DNA of 64,000 nt, from the NCBI RefSeq assembly GCF_018919395.1, contig NZ_JAHLME010000008.1, positions 1 through 64,000 of the forward strand. The letters run 5' to 3'. This DNA comes from Geomonas azotofigens. Lineage in GTDB: Bacteria; Desulfobacterota; Desulfuromonadia; Geobacterales; Geobacteraceae. The translations under genes and the position numbers were made by a program. Every line of letters begins with the position of its first letter. Positions within the stretch are counted from its first letter, which is position 1. Positions 1 to 8,700 of this stretch are shown here, piece by piece. Under the pieces are notes generated by a model that worked only from the letters and a program-made list of their open reading frames with translations, ran no database searches and was not told the origin of the DNA.

Positions 1-96
1 AAATTCTTAGAGAGGGGGGTGGTTCTCCACCCCCCGATCATAAACTGCCGATGCTGCCAACCTACATTCATGATGATGCAATTGAAGAGAAATAGA

Positions 97-122
97 CTGT
101 AGGGGCGAATGATTATTTGTCC
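97..122 (+). repeat. Degenerate REP copy upstream of 5S rRNA
   Basis: GTAG (about 99-102) is followed by a hairpin-like element with arms GGGCGAAT and ATTTGTCC. The right arm has drifted from the ATTCGCCC seen elsewhere, but the changed positions could still pair as G-U in RNA. It lies in the spacer just before the 5S gene. It is recognised only by comparison with the other copies in this window. Confidence 0.6.
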
Positions 123-133
123 TTACCAAGAGT

Positions 134-251
<118 letters not shown>

Positions 252-263
252 AATTTAATAGAG

Positions 264-296
264 AAAGCCCCGTCTGATAACCAGACGGGGCTTTTT
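264..296 (+). terminator. Rho-independent terminator of the rRNA operon
   Basis: Inverted repeat AAGCCCCGTCTG / CAGACGGGGCTT with a short ATAAC-type loop, followed by five T. It begins about 13 nt after the 5S 3' end, as expected for an rRNA operon terminator. The convergent radical SAM gene ends just downstream. Confidence 0.9.
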
Positions 297-314
297 CGCA
301 TTCTGGGGCCGATG

Positions 315-1844
315 TCACATGCCGCTCTCGGCCAGCACCATGGGACATTGAGCAGGCGGTACCAGCACCGTTCCCGACTGGAAGTAGGCATCGCGGAAAC
401 AATATCCCGCCTTGGTTTGGCACTTCGCCAAGTTCTTGCAGTCGTAGCACGCCGCTCCCTTGAGTTGCTCCGTTTTGGGAGTGGAATGGTTCAACAGAGG
501 CTCGCTGTTCCATACCTCGAGGATCGAGTTGTGCGACACATCACCCACGAAGAGGGCTTCGTCTTCGGGCACGATGTCGTAGAGCATGACTTTCCCGTCG
601 GGAGTTATCGTCATGCTGCTGTGCGCGCCAAAGGAATGATCCTCTTCCTTCCATCTCCTGATCCTCTCTTGGATCTCGATATCCTCGCCTGGTAGCGCAT
701 CCAGAGGTTTCGCGTTTAGCCGCTTTGGTACCCCGACCGTGTCCTGTGCAGGCTCGCACCCCGTAGTCCTCAGGTCTATCTCGGGGAAATCGACCCTGGC
801 ACGGCGACACTGCTCGGTTATCGAGTTTCTGTCTTCCTTGCTCAGGAACAACCTGTCATTTTTGCCGTAGATGCTCCTGTTGTACGCAGCCACGGATATC
901 TGGCGCACACCCATGTCCTGCAGCTCGTCGACCCACTCGTAGATGTGCGGAACGGTGAGCGCGGTCGCCACCGTTTTTACTCTCAGGTTGAAACCCCTCT
1001 TCAGCAAGTTCCTGATGCTGTGCACCGCCCTGTGGTAGTAGCCCGGGCTGCCGGCGAGTTTGTCCGCTGTCGGTTCATCAGGGTCCAGGTTCAGTTGGAT
1101 CTCGCGCACGTACTGGTTCACGGGTTGCGTCATCCCGATGGAAACCAGCCGGTCTGCTATCTCCTCGGTGATGTAGCACTTGGTGGAGAGGGCGAAGAGC
1201 ATGTCCAGATCGATCAACTCCTCGATCAGCTTCAAGGCGTCCTTCCGGAACAGCGGGTCGCCGCCGGAAAGGGACACCTGGTCTATACCCAACCCCTCCG
1301 CTTCCCGTAGCAGTTCCTTCCAGCGCTCCGTCGAGAGCAGTTTGCTTTCTGGGACGCAGTGTCCCTTCGCGAAACAGTACGAGCAATTGGTGTGGCAATC
1401 ATTGGAAAACATCAGGTTGAGGGACAACGGTACCGCCGGTCGCTCCTGGGACTTCCACTTCGCTGGTTGTACCGTTAAGTCGAAAGGATCGATCCTTTTG
1501 ACATACGGCTCCAGCTCAGGAGTCATGTTGACGACGGCATCATCGTCCCGGTTGGCGGCCATGATGGCGCGGGTGACGAATTCCTGAGATTTCTCCTGGG
1601 ACTCCAGGTCGAAGGCGTACTGGGCGATCATGGACAGGTGCCTGAAGGTCAACCTGCCGTCCATGAGCGCGAGCGTCGCGCCCATTTTGGGGGACAGCAT
1701 GGAGTAGCGCACCTGCTCGTGCTCGTAGCGGCACAGCAGGCCCCAATGACCATTTCGTTTCAGGCGCCAGTAAGGAGAAATAACGGGAATTGTGGTCTCG
1801 GTGATAGCTACGTCCTTGCCCAAAACCGAACATTCTAGTGGCAT
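315..1844 (-). CDS. Radical SAM/SPASM domain protein, possible peptide-modifying enzyme
   Basis: 509 aa. The radical SAM iron-sulfur motif is a CX3CX2C at C150, C154 and C157, followed by a GGDP-type SAM-binding turn near residue 195. The C-terminal ~45 residues contain a SPASM-like cysteine set (about C466, C469, C475, C482, C500) that would bind auxiliary clusters. Residues about 45-95 (LSPKMGATLALMDG) resemble the PqqD-like recognition fold that binds precursor peptides; this is an inference. Family members oxidatively modify peptides or act as anaerobic SPASM maturases. No convincing precursor peptide lies beside it. The ATG is preceded by GGAGGAG. Base composition looks less GC-rich than its neighbours, which may mean horizontal gain. 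Confidence 0.85.
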   Translation of the reverse strand: MPLECSVLGKDVAITETTIPVISPYWRLKRNGHWGLLCRYEHEQVRYSMLSPKMGATLALMDGRLTFRHLSMIAQYAFDLESQEKSQEFVTRAIMAANRDDDAVVNMTPELEPYVKRIDPFDLTVQPAKWKSQERPAVPLSLNLMFSNDCHTNCSYCFAKGHCVPESKLLSTERWKELLREAEGLGIDQVSLSGGDPLFRKDALKLIEELIDLDMLFALSTKCYITEEIADRLVSIGMTQPVNQYVREIQLNLDPDEPTADKLAGSPGYYHRAVHSIRNLLKRGFNLRVKTVATALTVPHIYEWVDELQDMGVRQISVAAYNRSIYGKNDRLFLSKEDRNSITEQCRRARVDFPEIDLRTTGCEPAQDTVGVPKRLNAKPLDALPGEDIEIQERIRRWKEEDHSFGAHSSMTITPDGKVMLYDIVPEDEALFVGDVSHNSILEVWNSEPLLNHSTPKTEQLKGAACYDCKNLAKCQTKAGYCFRDAYFQSGTVLVPPAQCPMVLAESGM

Positions 1845-1886
1845 GGTCTCCTCCTTCGGGTTTCGCCTCTGTTTTACAACCCCAAC

Positions 1887-1914
1887 AGTCTACTCCAGCA
1901 TTAAAAACTGTCAA
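1887..1914 (-). promoter_or_regulatory. Sigma70-type promoter for the radical SAM gene
   Basis: Read on the minus strand: TTGACA (1914-1909), a 16-nt spacer and TAGACT (1892-1887), about 45 nt ahead of the start codon. The -35 is perfect; the -10 matches four of six consensus positions. Confidence 0.55.
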
Positions 1915-2092
1915 TGTCTGTTGCTTCGGGGCGCTATTCCTGCAACAAAAGTTGCTTTGCCTGTTGCGGAGGAACAGGTGAAGGAGGTGATGCGCAGCTA
2001 CATTGGGTGCGTGTAAATTCGGCTTGGCTGTCGTTGGGAGGGTATGGTAGTTTCTGCTCTATTCAATGGATGAAGCACGCGGAGTTGGCACG

Positions 2093-2785
2093 ATGACAAA
2101 TGAATCGCAGGTGCGTTTGGAAGCGAGTTGGAAATCCCATCTCGTGGAGGAGTTCGAGAAACCCTACATGCGGGACCTCAAAGAGTTCCTGCGCCAGGAA
2201 CTGTCCCGGCGGAAGGTGATCTATCCCAAGGGGAGCGAGTACTTCAACGCCCTGAACTCCACTTCCTTTGACCACGTCAAGGTCGTCATCCTGGGCCAGG
2301 ACCCGTATCACGGCCCGGACCAGGCTCACGGGCTGTGCTTCTCCGTGCAGCACGGCATCGACATCCCCCCTTCGCTGGTAAACATTTTCAAGGAGATCCA
2401 GAGCGATCTTGGGCTGGCGCCGGCTGACTTCCGCCATGGACACCTGAGGGCGTGGGCGGATCAGGGCGTGTTGCTGCTTAACAGCGTGCTTACGGTGGAG
2501 GGGGGCAGGGCGGCGTCGCACCAGGGGAAAGGGTGGGAGGTCTTCACCGACCGCGTCATCGCGCTTTTGAACGAGAAGAAGGAGCACGTCGTTTTCATGC
2601 TCTGGGGAGCCTACGCTCAAAGAAAGGGAGCCGTCATCGACGAGAGCCGGCACCTGGTGCTGCGCGCCCCGCATCCCTCACCACTTTCGGCGCACCGCGG
2701 CTTCCTGGGGTGCCGGCATTTTTCCAAGGCCAACGCCTACCTGGTGCAGCACGGCCTGTCCCCCATCGACTGGCGCCTCCCCTGA
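2093..2785 (+). CDS. ung: Uracil-DNA glycosylase, family 1
   Basis: 230 aa. Removes uracil from DNA as the first step of base excision repair in the cytoplasm. The GQDPYHG water-activating motif is at residues 68-74 (catalytic D70), and the C-terminal [11 protein letters not shown] loop carries the uracil-binding histidine and leucine intercalation region. The length is normal for the family. ATG 2093 was chosen because GGAG lies 8 nt upstream; an in-frame ATG at 2066 has no SD and would add nine unusual residues. It is a single gene, divergent from the radical SAM gene and convergent with the chemotaxis receptor. Confidence 0.97.
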   Translation: MTNESQVRLEASWKSHLVEEFEKPYMRDLKEFLRQELSRRKVIYPKGSEYFNALNSTSFDHVKVVILGQDPYHGPDQAHGLCFSVQHGIDIPPSLVNIFKEIQSDLGLAPADFRHGHLRAWADQGVLLLNSVLTVEGGRAASHQGKGWEVFTDRVIALLNEKKEHVVFMLWGAYAQRKGAVIDESRHLVLRAPHPSPLSAHRGFLGCRHFSKANAYLVQHGLSPIDWRLP

Positions 2786-2792
2786 CCCACCA

Positions 2793-2824
2793 ATAAAAAC
2801 GGCCCGGGCATCGCCCCGGGCCGT
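2793..2824 (-). terminator. Rho-independent terminator after the chemotaxis receptor gene
   Basis: GC-rich inverted repeat ACGGCCCGGG / CCCGGGCCGT. On the minus strand it is followed by TTTTTATT, so it best serves the leftward receptor gene. The plus-strand side lacks a T run, so any role for ung would be weaker. Confidence 0.8.
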
Positions 2825-2849
2825 CCTAGTCCTGGTCATACCTTTTTAG

Positions 2850-4448
2850 TTAGTAGCTGAACCGGCTGATCTGTCCTTTGAGGTTGGCCGACAGCGAGTT
2901 CAGTTTGTCCGCCGTGGTCATGGACTCGCGGTTGGCACGGGCCGTTCCCTGGATGATCCCCGTTATCTGGTGCACGTTGTTACTGATCTCGCGGCTGGTG
3001 GCGCTTTGCTCCTCCGCCGCCGTGGCGATCTGGCCTATCTGCAGGGTCACCTCGTTGATTTGCTTCAGGATACCTTCAAGGCTCTGCCCCGACTTCACCG
3101 AGTCCTCCGCCCCCTTGGCCGCTTCCCTTGCGCTTTCCTGCATCACTTGAACCGCCCGCGTGGTCTCCTCCTGGATGGACCGGATGTTGTTCTCGATCTC
3201 CTTGGTGGCGTGGGTGGTCCGCTCTGCCAGGCTGCGCACCTCGTCGGCGACGACGGCGAAGCCGCGACCCTGCTCGCCGGCACGGGCTGCCTCGATGGCG
3301 GCGTTGAGCGCCAGGAGGTTGGTCTGGTCAGCGATGTCCTGGATGGTGTTGATGATCTCTCCGATCTGCTGGGACATGGCACCCAGGCTGCTCACGCTTT
3401 CGGAGGTAAGGCGCACCTTCTCGTTGATGAGCTGCATGCCAAGGATGCTCCGCTCGACGTCGGCGGAGCCGATGGTGGCCATGTCGCAGGCGCGCTGCGC
3501 GCTTTCCACCGCCTGCAGGCAGTTCTTGGAGATGTCGGCGGAGGTTGCCGCCATCTCCTCTCCGGCGGTCGATACCGTTTCGGTCTGTCCCGCAACTTCT
3601 TCGGTGGTCCGGGCCAACTGTTCCGTGCTTTGGTGCAGCTCCGAACTCGCCTCTGTCACCGAGTTGGCATTGTCGGCTACGGTCTGGACGATGGCGTGCA
3701 CCCTCTCGATGAAAAGGTTGAAGTAGCGGCTCGCGGTCCCGATCTCGTCATCTGACTCGGCCAGGCGCCGGGTCAAATCACCGTCCCCCTCGGCGACGTG
3801 TTTCAAGGTCGCGATCAGGGCCCGCATCGGCTCGAGCGCCCGGTGCATGACCAGGAAGGCGACCAGCGCCAGAAGCCCCGCCAGCAGTACCGAGATCCCC
3901 AGGCTCAGGTACTTCAGGTCGTCGAACACGGCCAGGAATTGCGACTTCTTATCGCCGACGAAGAGGGCGCCAATCACCTTCCCCTGATTGTCGAGCAGCG
4001 GCAGGTACGAGGCGAAATGGGGCACGCCGAGGATCTTGGCCTCGCCGAGGTAGGTGGAGGCGTGGTCCATGACTGCGTCCCTCGCCGCCCCCTGCAGGGA
4101 GGTCCCCACCGCACGACTGCCGTCATCCTTCTTGATGGTCGTGGCCACCCTGACGTCGCCCCGGAAGATGGTCGCTTCGCCCCCGAAGATTTCCTTCATC
4201 TTGTCGGTCAAATCGTTGCGCCCGTCCAGGACGGTGCCGTTTGCCTGCAGCTTACCGTCCACCATCGCGAATCCGGTGCCGTTCGGGGCCACGAACTCGC
4301 GAAAGGCCTTGGTCCGTGAGGTGAGCCCGACGGTGACCTGCCGGGTGATCTCCTTCTTGATCACGTAAAGCGTTACTGCCGATGTGGTGATGGTGGCGAT
4401 CAGGACGATGGCCACATTGGCGATGACAATCTTTTTACTGATGTTCAT
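2850..4448 (-). CDS. Methyl-accepting chemotaxis protein with periplasmic Cache-type sensor
   Basis: 532 aa inner-membrane receptor. TM1 is at residues about 8-28. A periplasmic domain at about 30-180 (motif [13 protein letters not shown], then a region ending GALFVGDK) resembles single-Cache sensors. TM2 is at about 185-207, followed by HAMP and a long cytoplasmic methyl-accepting coiled coil. The signalling tip contains [16 protein letters not shown] and [14 protein letters not shown], which bind CheA and CheW. Ligand is unknown. Start ATG has GAGGTG about 9 nt upstream. It is monocistronic, and no che genes are nearby. Confidence 0.93.
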   Translation of the reverse strand: MNISKKIVIANVAIVLIATITTSAVTLYVIKKEITRQVTVGLTSRTKAFREFVAPNGTGFAMVDGKLQANGTVLDGRNDLTDKMKEIFGGEATIFRGDVRVATTIKKDDGSRAVGTSLQGAARDAVMDHASTYLGEAKILGVPHFASYLPLLDNQGKVIGALFVGDKKSQFLAVFDDLKYLSLGISVLLAGLLALVAFLVMHRALEPMRALIATLKHVAEGDGDLTRRLAESDDEIGTASRYFNLFIERVHAIVQTVADNANSVTEASSELHQSTEQLARTTEEVAGQTETVSTAGEEMAATSADISKNCLQAVESAQRACDMATIGSADVERSILGMQLINEKVRLTSESVSSLGAMSQQIGEIINTIQDIADQTNLLALNAAIEAARAGEQGRGFAVVADEVRSLAERTTHATKEIENNIRSIQEETTRAVQVMQESAREAAKGAEDSVKSGQSLEGILKQINEVTLQIGQIATAAEEQSATSREISNNVHQITGIIQGTARANRESMTTADKLNSLSANLKGQISRFSY

Positions 4449-4750
4449 TAATACGCACCTCTTGTCGCTGATGGTGGACGCAGTTGTCCGTCGATTTGTA
4501 ATACATTTCGACTTACCGGCTAGAAAATTTAGGGATTTCCGCGGTTCTTTTTGTATACAGTATACGGATTGTCACAGGCTGGCATGTTCAGGGCAGGACA
4601 CTGGCATAAATCGCCTTGAGGTGGGCATATCAGAGTCGCTGAAGACACGATTTGAGGATGAGTGTACGATATCGAAATTCACTTGCAAACAGAGGCGAGC
4701 CTTCCTATACTCATAATATCCTGAATTGTCGTTGAAAAAGGAGGCTCGCC
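4449..4750. other. Intergenic region between the receptor and a small secreted protein
   Basis: 302 bp without a supported gene. It holds a 13-bp dyad GTATACAGTATAC at 4553-4565, a good plus-strand promoter at 4683-4711, and a 9-bp inverted repeat (GGCGAGCCT 4694-4702 / AGGCTCGCC 4742-4750) whose arms lie in the promoter spacer and directly over the SD and start region of the next gene. Confidence 0.6.
4683..4711 (+). promoter_or_regulatory. Sigma70-type promoter for the 4751 gene
   Basis: TTGCAA (4683-4688), 17-nt spacer, TATACT (4706-4711). The transcript would have a leader of about 33 nt with the SD AAGGAGG. Confidence 0.7.
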
Positions 4751-5053
4751 ATGAAAGGTATTGTCAGGAAGCTCGGTTTTCTTGCCGCTGTTACTCTCAT
4801 ATCCGCCCTCCCGGTAGCTGCCGAATCAGGCATGGGGATGAGCGGTTCGGATAGTGTTCAGAAAGATGAGTGCCTGCTGGTAGCGCAAACGTGCCGCGAC
4901 AGTGTTGACTCACTACAGCAAAGGATCGCCAGGCTCCAACGCGAGATCGCCAAGGGGACCAGCGTGTACACCAGGGATGAGCTGAGGAGCCTGGAGTTCC
5001 AGCTCAAAGATGCGATTCAAACGATGGAAGTCTTGACCAGGGGCGGCGCGTAA
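4751..5053 (+). CDS. Small secreted protein with predicted coiled coil
   Basis: 100 aa; no family recognised. The first ~24 residues form a clear Sec signal peptide (basic start, hydrophobic core, VAAES cleavage region). The mature part has two cysteines (in ECLLVAQTCRD) and then a charged helical stretch with heptad-like spacing, ending in TRGGA. The start is supported by AAAAAGGAGG and by the promoter upstream. The role is unknown; a periplasmic helical protein with one disulfide is plausible. Confidence 0.75.
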   Translation: MKGIVRKLGFLAAVTLISALPVAAESGMGMSGSDSVQKDECLLVAQTCRDSVDSLQQRIARLQREIAKGTSVYTRDELRSLEFQLKDAIQTMEVLTRGGA

Positions 5054-5080
5054 CCGAATCTCCGCCGCGAAAAACGGGAT

Positions 5081-5123
5081 GCAACGGGATGGGGGCCGCA
5101 GCTTGGGCCTCCATTTCCGTTGC
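5081..5123. terminator. Imperfect long hairpin between convergent genes
   Basis: GCAACGGGATGGGGGCC pairs imperfectly with GGGCCTCCATTTCCGTTGC across a 7-nt loop, followed by CTTCATTCTTT. It sits between the convergent small secreted protein and kinase genes, so it may end either transcript. The T run is poor. Confidence 0.45.
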
Positions 5124-5126
5124 GCT

Positions 5127-7298
5127 TCATTCTTTCGGGGGGGCGGCAACCGCTACAAACGCCGCGAAGGCTTCCTGCAACTGGTCAAAAAGCGGGGACA
5201 GCAGCTGGAGATCGTTGTTCTTGACTGCCTGTTCCATCTGGGCCGCTAGCTTGCGCACGCGCGCCGCGCCCATGTTGGCGGCGGTTCCGGCGATTGTGTG
5301 CGCCTTGAAGTAGCAGGTCTCGTGGTCCCCGCGCCGCAGCGCCTCCTGCAGCAGGCGAAGATGCTCGGTCGCTGCCTCCATAAACTTCACCACGAACAGC
5401 CCCACCAGATCCTCGTCCCCATCGAGACGTTCCAGGAGGTCACCAAGGTCGAAATCCGGCTCCTCGCATGGCGTCCCCGACGAGGGTTTCGCTCCCTCCG
5501 GCACCTCCGCGGTGTGCAAGGAGCGCTGCCCGTCGCTGCAGATCCTCCTGATGACCGCGTTCAGTTCCTTTTCCCGCACGGGCTTGGAGATGTGGCTGTC
5601 CATCCCGGCCTGGCGACAGATCTCCACGTCCTCCTTCATCGCGTTGGCGGTCATGGCGCAGATGTGCACCCTTTGCCCGGTGTCTTTTTCACGGCAGCGG
5701 ATGATCCTGGTGGCCTCCAGCCCGTCCATGACCGGCATCTGCACGTCCATGAAAATGAGGTCGTACGGCGCTTGCCCCCACTTTTCCAACGCCTCCTCGC
5801 CGTTGGCGGCGCAGTCGACCTGGTGATTGCCGGTCTTGGCGATGAGCTTCAAGGAGATGAGCTGGTTGATCGGCACGTCGTCGACCAGCAGTATGCGCAG
5901 CGGGCTGAGCCCTTCGGCGCCCGATTCTTCCGAGTCCTCAGTGGGCAGCTCTCCCGCCAGCGGGAGCCGCGCCTGCAGGGTGAAGCTGAAGACGCTCCCT
6001 TCGCCCAGCCGGCTCTCGACACCGAGGGTCCCCCCCATGAGCTCCACGAGGCTTCTGCTGATGGAGAGCCCGAGACCGGTACCGCCGTAGAGCCGCGTGG
6101 TGGAACTGTCCGCCTGGGAGAACTTCTCGAAGATCACATCCAGCGCCTGCGGAGCTATGCCGATGCCGGTGTCGGCGACGGCGAACTTCAGCAGCACCCC
6201 CCCCGCGGTGTGTTCCAGCAGCCGGCAGCTCACGGTGATGGTTCCCTTGTGGGTGAACTTGAGGGCGTTGCCCACCAGGTTGCCGAGCACCTGGCCGATG
6301 CGTACCGAATCCCCCACGATGAGCTGCGGCAACCCCTGGCCCACTTCCAGCTGGACCTGCACGCCCTTTTCCTGCCCGCGCAGTATGAAGGGCTGCAGGG
6401 AGCGGACCAGGAAACGATGCAGGTCGAACACGATCTTCTCCAGCGTGATCATGCCGGCTTCGACCTTCGATATGTCGAGGATCTCGTTGATGATGGTCAG
6501 CAGGCTCTCTGCGCAGTCGGAAAGCGATCCCAGGTAGTCGCGCTGCACCTCGTCGAGGGGGGTATCCATGAGCAGGCGGGCCAGGCCGATCACGCCGTTC
6601 ATCGGGGTCCGGATCTCGTGGCTCATGTTTGCCAGGAAGATGCTCTTCGCGGCGGTCGCCGCCTCCGCCTGGACCAGCGCGTGCTCCAGCTCTGTCGTGC
6701 GCTGCTGCACCTTCAGCTCCAGGTTCTGCATGTGCTCCTGGAGCATGTCGTAGAGCTCGGAGTTTTCCACGGCGTAGGCCGTGTTGATCAGGATGCTGCT
6801 CAGGGCGTTGAGCGTCGATACCTCGGTGTTCAGATGGTTGCCCGGCATGATGCCGGCGAACATGCCCCTGATCCGGCTGTTGGTCGCCAGGACGTGCAGC
6901 ACCAGCGTCTCGGCGCCGGATATGGTGGGTACCACCACCGGGTGGTTCTGGTTTAGGGCCCAGGCGAAGGTCCCGTCCTGCACCCTCGCCTCCACCTCTT
7001 TGCGGACGCTCGCCTTGGCGCGCTCCGGCTCGCACACCGTGAGCCCGAAGGAGGAGTCCTCGTCGATGCCGAACATGGAGAGGGTGGCGAAGGGAATGAG
7101 CCGCCTTAGTTGCCCGAAGACCGCCTTGATCACGAAGGAGGACTCCTTGAGGCGATAGATGTCGGACTGGAAGTCGCTGCAGGCGGTGAGGACGTCGAGG
7201 GTCTTCAGGTAGTTGAGGTTGGTCTCCTCGAGAAAGTTGACCCGCTCCTGGAGTTTGCGGATCTGGATGTCCCTGGGGTCATCGGGCGGCATCTTCAC
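5127..7298 (-). CDS. Hybrid sensor histidine kinase (GAF-like, HisKA, HATPase, REC, HPt)
   Basis: 723 aa, no membrane segment seen. Order: a coiled coil at about 10-40; a GAF-like sensor at about 40-180; a second coiled coil at about 180-220; HisKA with phospho-acceptor H227 in SHEIRTP; HATPase with N box NLVGNALKF and G boxes DTGIGI and GTGLGLSI; a receiver with LLVDD and phospho-Asp in [11 protein letters not shown]; and a C-terminal HPt with [12 protein letters not shown]. It can run a complete internal His-Asp-His phosphorelay in the cytoplasm. Its start overlaps the HDOD gene by 20 nt, so the two are translationally coupled. The output partner is not in the window. Confidence 0.93.
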   Translation of the reverse strand: MKMPPDDPRDIQIRKLQERVNFLEETNLNYLKTLDVLTACSDFQSDIYRLKESSFVIKAVFGQLRRLIPFATLSMFGIDEDSSFGLTVCEPERAKASVRKEVEARVQDGTFAWALNQNHPVVVPTISGAETLVLHVLATNSRIRGMFAGIMPGNHLNTEVSTLNALSSILINTAYAVENSELYDMLQEHMQNLELKVQQRTTELEHALVQAEAATAAKSIFLANMSHEIRTPMNGVIGLARLLMDTPLDEVQRDYLGSLSDCAESLLTIINEILDISKVEAGMITLEKIVFDLHRFLVRSLQPFILRGQEKGVQVQLEVGQGLPQLIVGDSVRIGQVLGNLVGNALKFTHKGTITVSCRLLEHTAGGVLLKFAVADTGIGIAPQALDVIFEKFSQADSSTTRLYGGTGLGLSISRSLVELMGGTLGVESRLGEGSVFSFTLQARLPLAGELPTEDSEESGAEGLSPLRILLVDDVPINQLISLKLIAKTGNHQVDCAANGEEALEKWGQAPYDLIFMDVQMPVMDGLEATRIIRCREKDTGQRVHICAMTANAMKEDVEICRQAGMDSHISKPVREKELNAVIRRICSDGQRSLHTAEVPEGAKPSSGTPCEEPDFDLGDLLERLDGDEDLVGLFVVKFMEAATEHLRLLQEALRRGDHETCYFKAHTIAGTAANMGAARVRKLAAQMEQAVKNNDLQLLSPLFDQLQEAFAAFVAVAAPPKE

Positions 7299-8154
7299 CC
7301 CCGAAGAGAGCGGAAACGGTCTGCTCGTAGGTGGAGTCCACCTGCTTCACCAGCGTCGGCAGGTAGAAGCTCGAAATCTGCAGCCGTTCCCAGACCCCGT
7401 GGTCCAGTTCCGGAACGAAGACCTCTCCGCTGTTGCCTATCTGCAGCGCGTGGGCGATCACGTCCGCGAAGTGCAGAATGGCCCCCTCCCTCGGGTACTG
7501 ATCCCCCTTGCTGCAGTCGTGGTGGGTGCCTACCGGTTCGGCCACCCTTGGCGGGATTTTCCAGCGCTTGAGCAGGGCGCTCCCCACCTCGGCGTGATCG
7601 AAGCCCAGCCGCTCCCGCTCGGCGCGGTGCAGCAGCGATCCCGTGGCGCGGCATTGCTCGAGCAGCTCCAGGCAGATCTCCGGAATCTTCACGTACATCA
7701 CCAGTCTCCCGACGTCGTGCAGGATGCCGGCCACGAAGAAGCGTTCCAGGTTTGACTCCCGCTGGCTGGTGGCCAGAAGCCTGGACGCGAGACCGGTGGC
7801 GATACTGTGCTTCCAGAACTGCTCCATGTTGACCAGGTCCCCGGGGATGCCCCGGAAGACGTCCATGACCGAGAGGGCCAGCGCCAGGTCACGCACCTGG
7901 AGGACCCCGATGATGGTGACCGCCTGGGTGATGGTGTCGATCTTGGAGAAATAACCGAACAGCGGGCTGTTGGCGAGCTTCAGGATGCGCGCGGTCAGCC
8001 CCTGGTCCTCCGCGATGATCTTGGCGATGTCGCCGATGGAACTGCGGGGATGGTCGATGGCCTCCGACAGCTGCGAATAGAAAAGGGGGAGGGAGTGGAT
8101 GGTGGAGACGTCCTCCACCATGTGCTCCACCGACAGTTGGGGCTTACGCAGCAC
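7279..8154 (-). CDS. HDOD domain signalling protein
   Basis: 291 aa. HDOD proteins are HD-related signalling proteins that usually lack full catalytic residues. Hallmarks here are [12 protein letters not shown] near the start, [31 protein letters not shown] helices (about 40-65), ITQAVTIIG, and GILHDVGRL near residue 147, which keeps an HD pair. Overlaps the upstream 113-aa gene by 11 nt and the kinase downstream by 20 nt, so all three are very probably one operon. A regulatory role linked to the kinase is inferred. Confidence 0.9.
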   Translation of the reverse strand: MLRKPQLSVEHMVEDVSTIHSLPLFYSQLSEAIDHPRSSIGDIAKIIAEDQGLTARILKLANSPLFGYFSKIDTITQAVTIIGVLQVRDLALALSVMDVFRGIPGDLVNMEQFWKHSIATGLASRLLATSQRESNLERFFVAGILHDVGRLVMYVKIPEICLELLEQCRATGSLLHRAERERLGFDHAEVGSALLKRWKIPPRVAEPVGTHHDCSKGDQYPREGAILHFADVIAHALQIGNSGEVFVPELDHGVWERLQISSFYLPTLVKQVDSTYEQTVSALFGGEDAAR

Positions 8155-8485
8155 GGGTAGCCCTCCTCTCGGTGCAGATGCGCATCAGTTCCTTGATGGC
8201 GGGGTGTTCCGGATCGTTGTAGATGAAGAGCCGCTCCATCTCCGCCCTGGCGTGCGCCAGGAGCGCCGGGTCGATTTCCTGGCTCAAGGGGGGTGTTGCC
8301 TCGTCGTCATCTATAATGGCGTCTCCGGCCACCTCGACCTCGAGAACACCCCACATCCGGAAGATGGAAAAATGCTTGTCGGTAAGCTCGGCGCCGGCGG
8401 GGAGGAGCATGCGGCCGCTGCGGTCGCAGACGTTGCGGCTTAGGACCATGCCGGGTGTCAGGTTGTCGATGTGGACCACTGCCAA
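8144..8485 (-). CDS. Small conserved protein resembling the N-terminal segment of HD-GYP proteins
   Basis: 113 aa from a TTG start. AAAGGAGG lies 7 nt upstream of TTG 8485 and the protein then begins AVVHIDNLTPGM. The open frame runs on to 8671, but that extension has no SD and poor coding character. The segment LTPGMVLSRNV, GRMLLPAGAEL and LTDKHFSIFRMWGV resembles the region that precedes the HD-GYP domain in c-di-GMP phosphodiesterases, but no HD-GYP domain follows. First gene of the signalling operon with the HDOD protein and hybrid kinase. Confidence 0.75.
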   Translation of the reverse strand: MAVVHIDNLTPGMVLSRNVCDRSGRMLLPAGAELTDKHFSIFRMWGVLEVEVAGDAIIDDDEATPPLSQEIDPALLAHARAEMERLFIYNDPEHPAIKELMRICTERRATRAA

Positions 8486-8664
8486 GGCAAAGCCTCCTTT
8501 CGGGGGACGCTGGCTGCACCAGCGCCAGTCTTCATAGTATCGGCGGGCGCCCACTTTTACTTTAGCGAAGATAGATGGACCTCCAAGTGCTGCCACCGCG
8601 GCTGAGGGTGCTTCTGTTACAGCCTTAGAGAAGTTTAAGTCATAGTGTTCCGGCGTCACAACAG

Positions 8665-8694
8665 TTGACATCCGCGGTCACCCCTGTCTTTAAT
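8665..8694 (+). promoter_or_regulatory. Sigma70-type promoter for the DMT transporter
   Basis: TTGACA (8665-8670), 18-nt spacer, TTTAAT (8689-8694). The predicted transcription start falls on or next to the ATG at 8701, so the mRNA may be leaderless. Confidence 0.65.
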
Positions 8695-8700
8695 AGGCGG

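Noticed and set aside
1914..2096. Small cysteine-rich ORF on the plus strand (YSCNKSCFACCGG), a possible peptide substrate for the radical SAM enzyme
   Set aside because: No SD before its ATG, it lies opposite the enzyme's promoter, and its end runs into the ung start. Composition fits chance; kept only as a remote possibility.
5298..6956. 552-aa open frame opposite the hybrid kinase
   Set aside because: Antisense shadow of a gene with full domain evidence; no family motifs and a composition typical of reverse-frame reading in GC-rich DNA.
8486..8671. N-terminal extension of the small HD-GYP-like protein, and a riboswitch in the same leader
   Set aside because: The extension lacks an SD while AAAGGAGG points to TTG 8485. 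I looked for a c-di-GMP (GEMM) core in this leader and found none.
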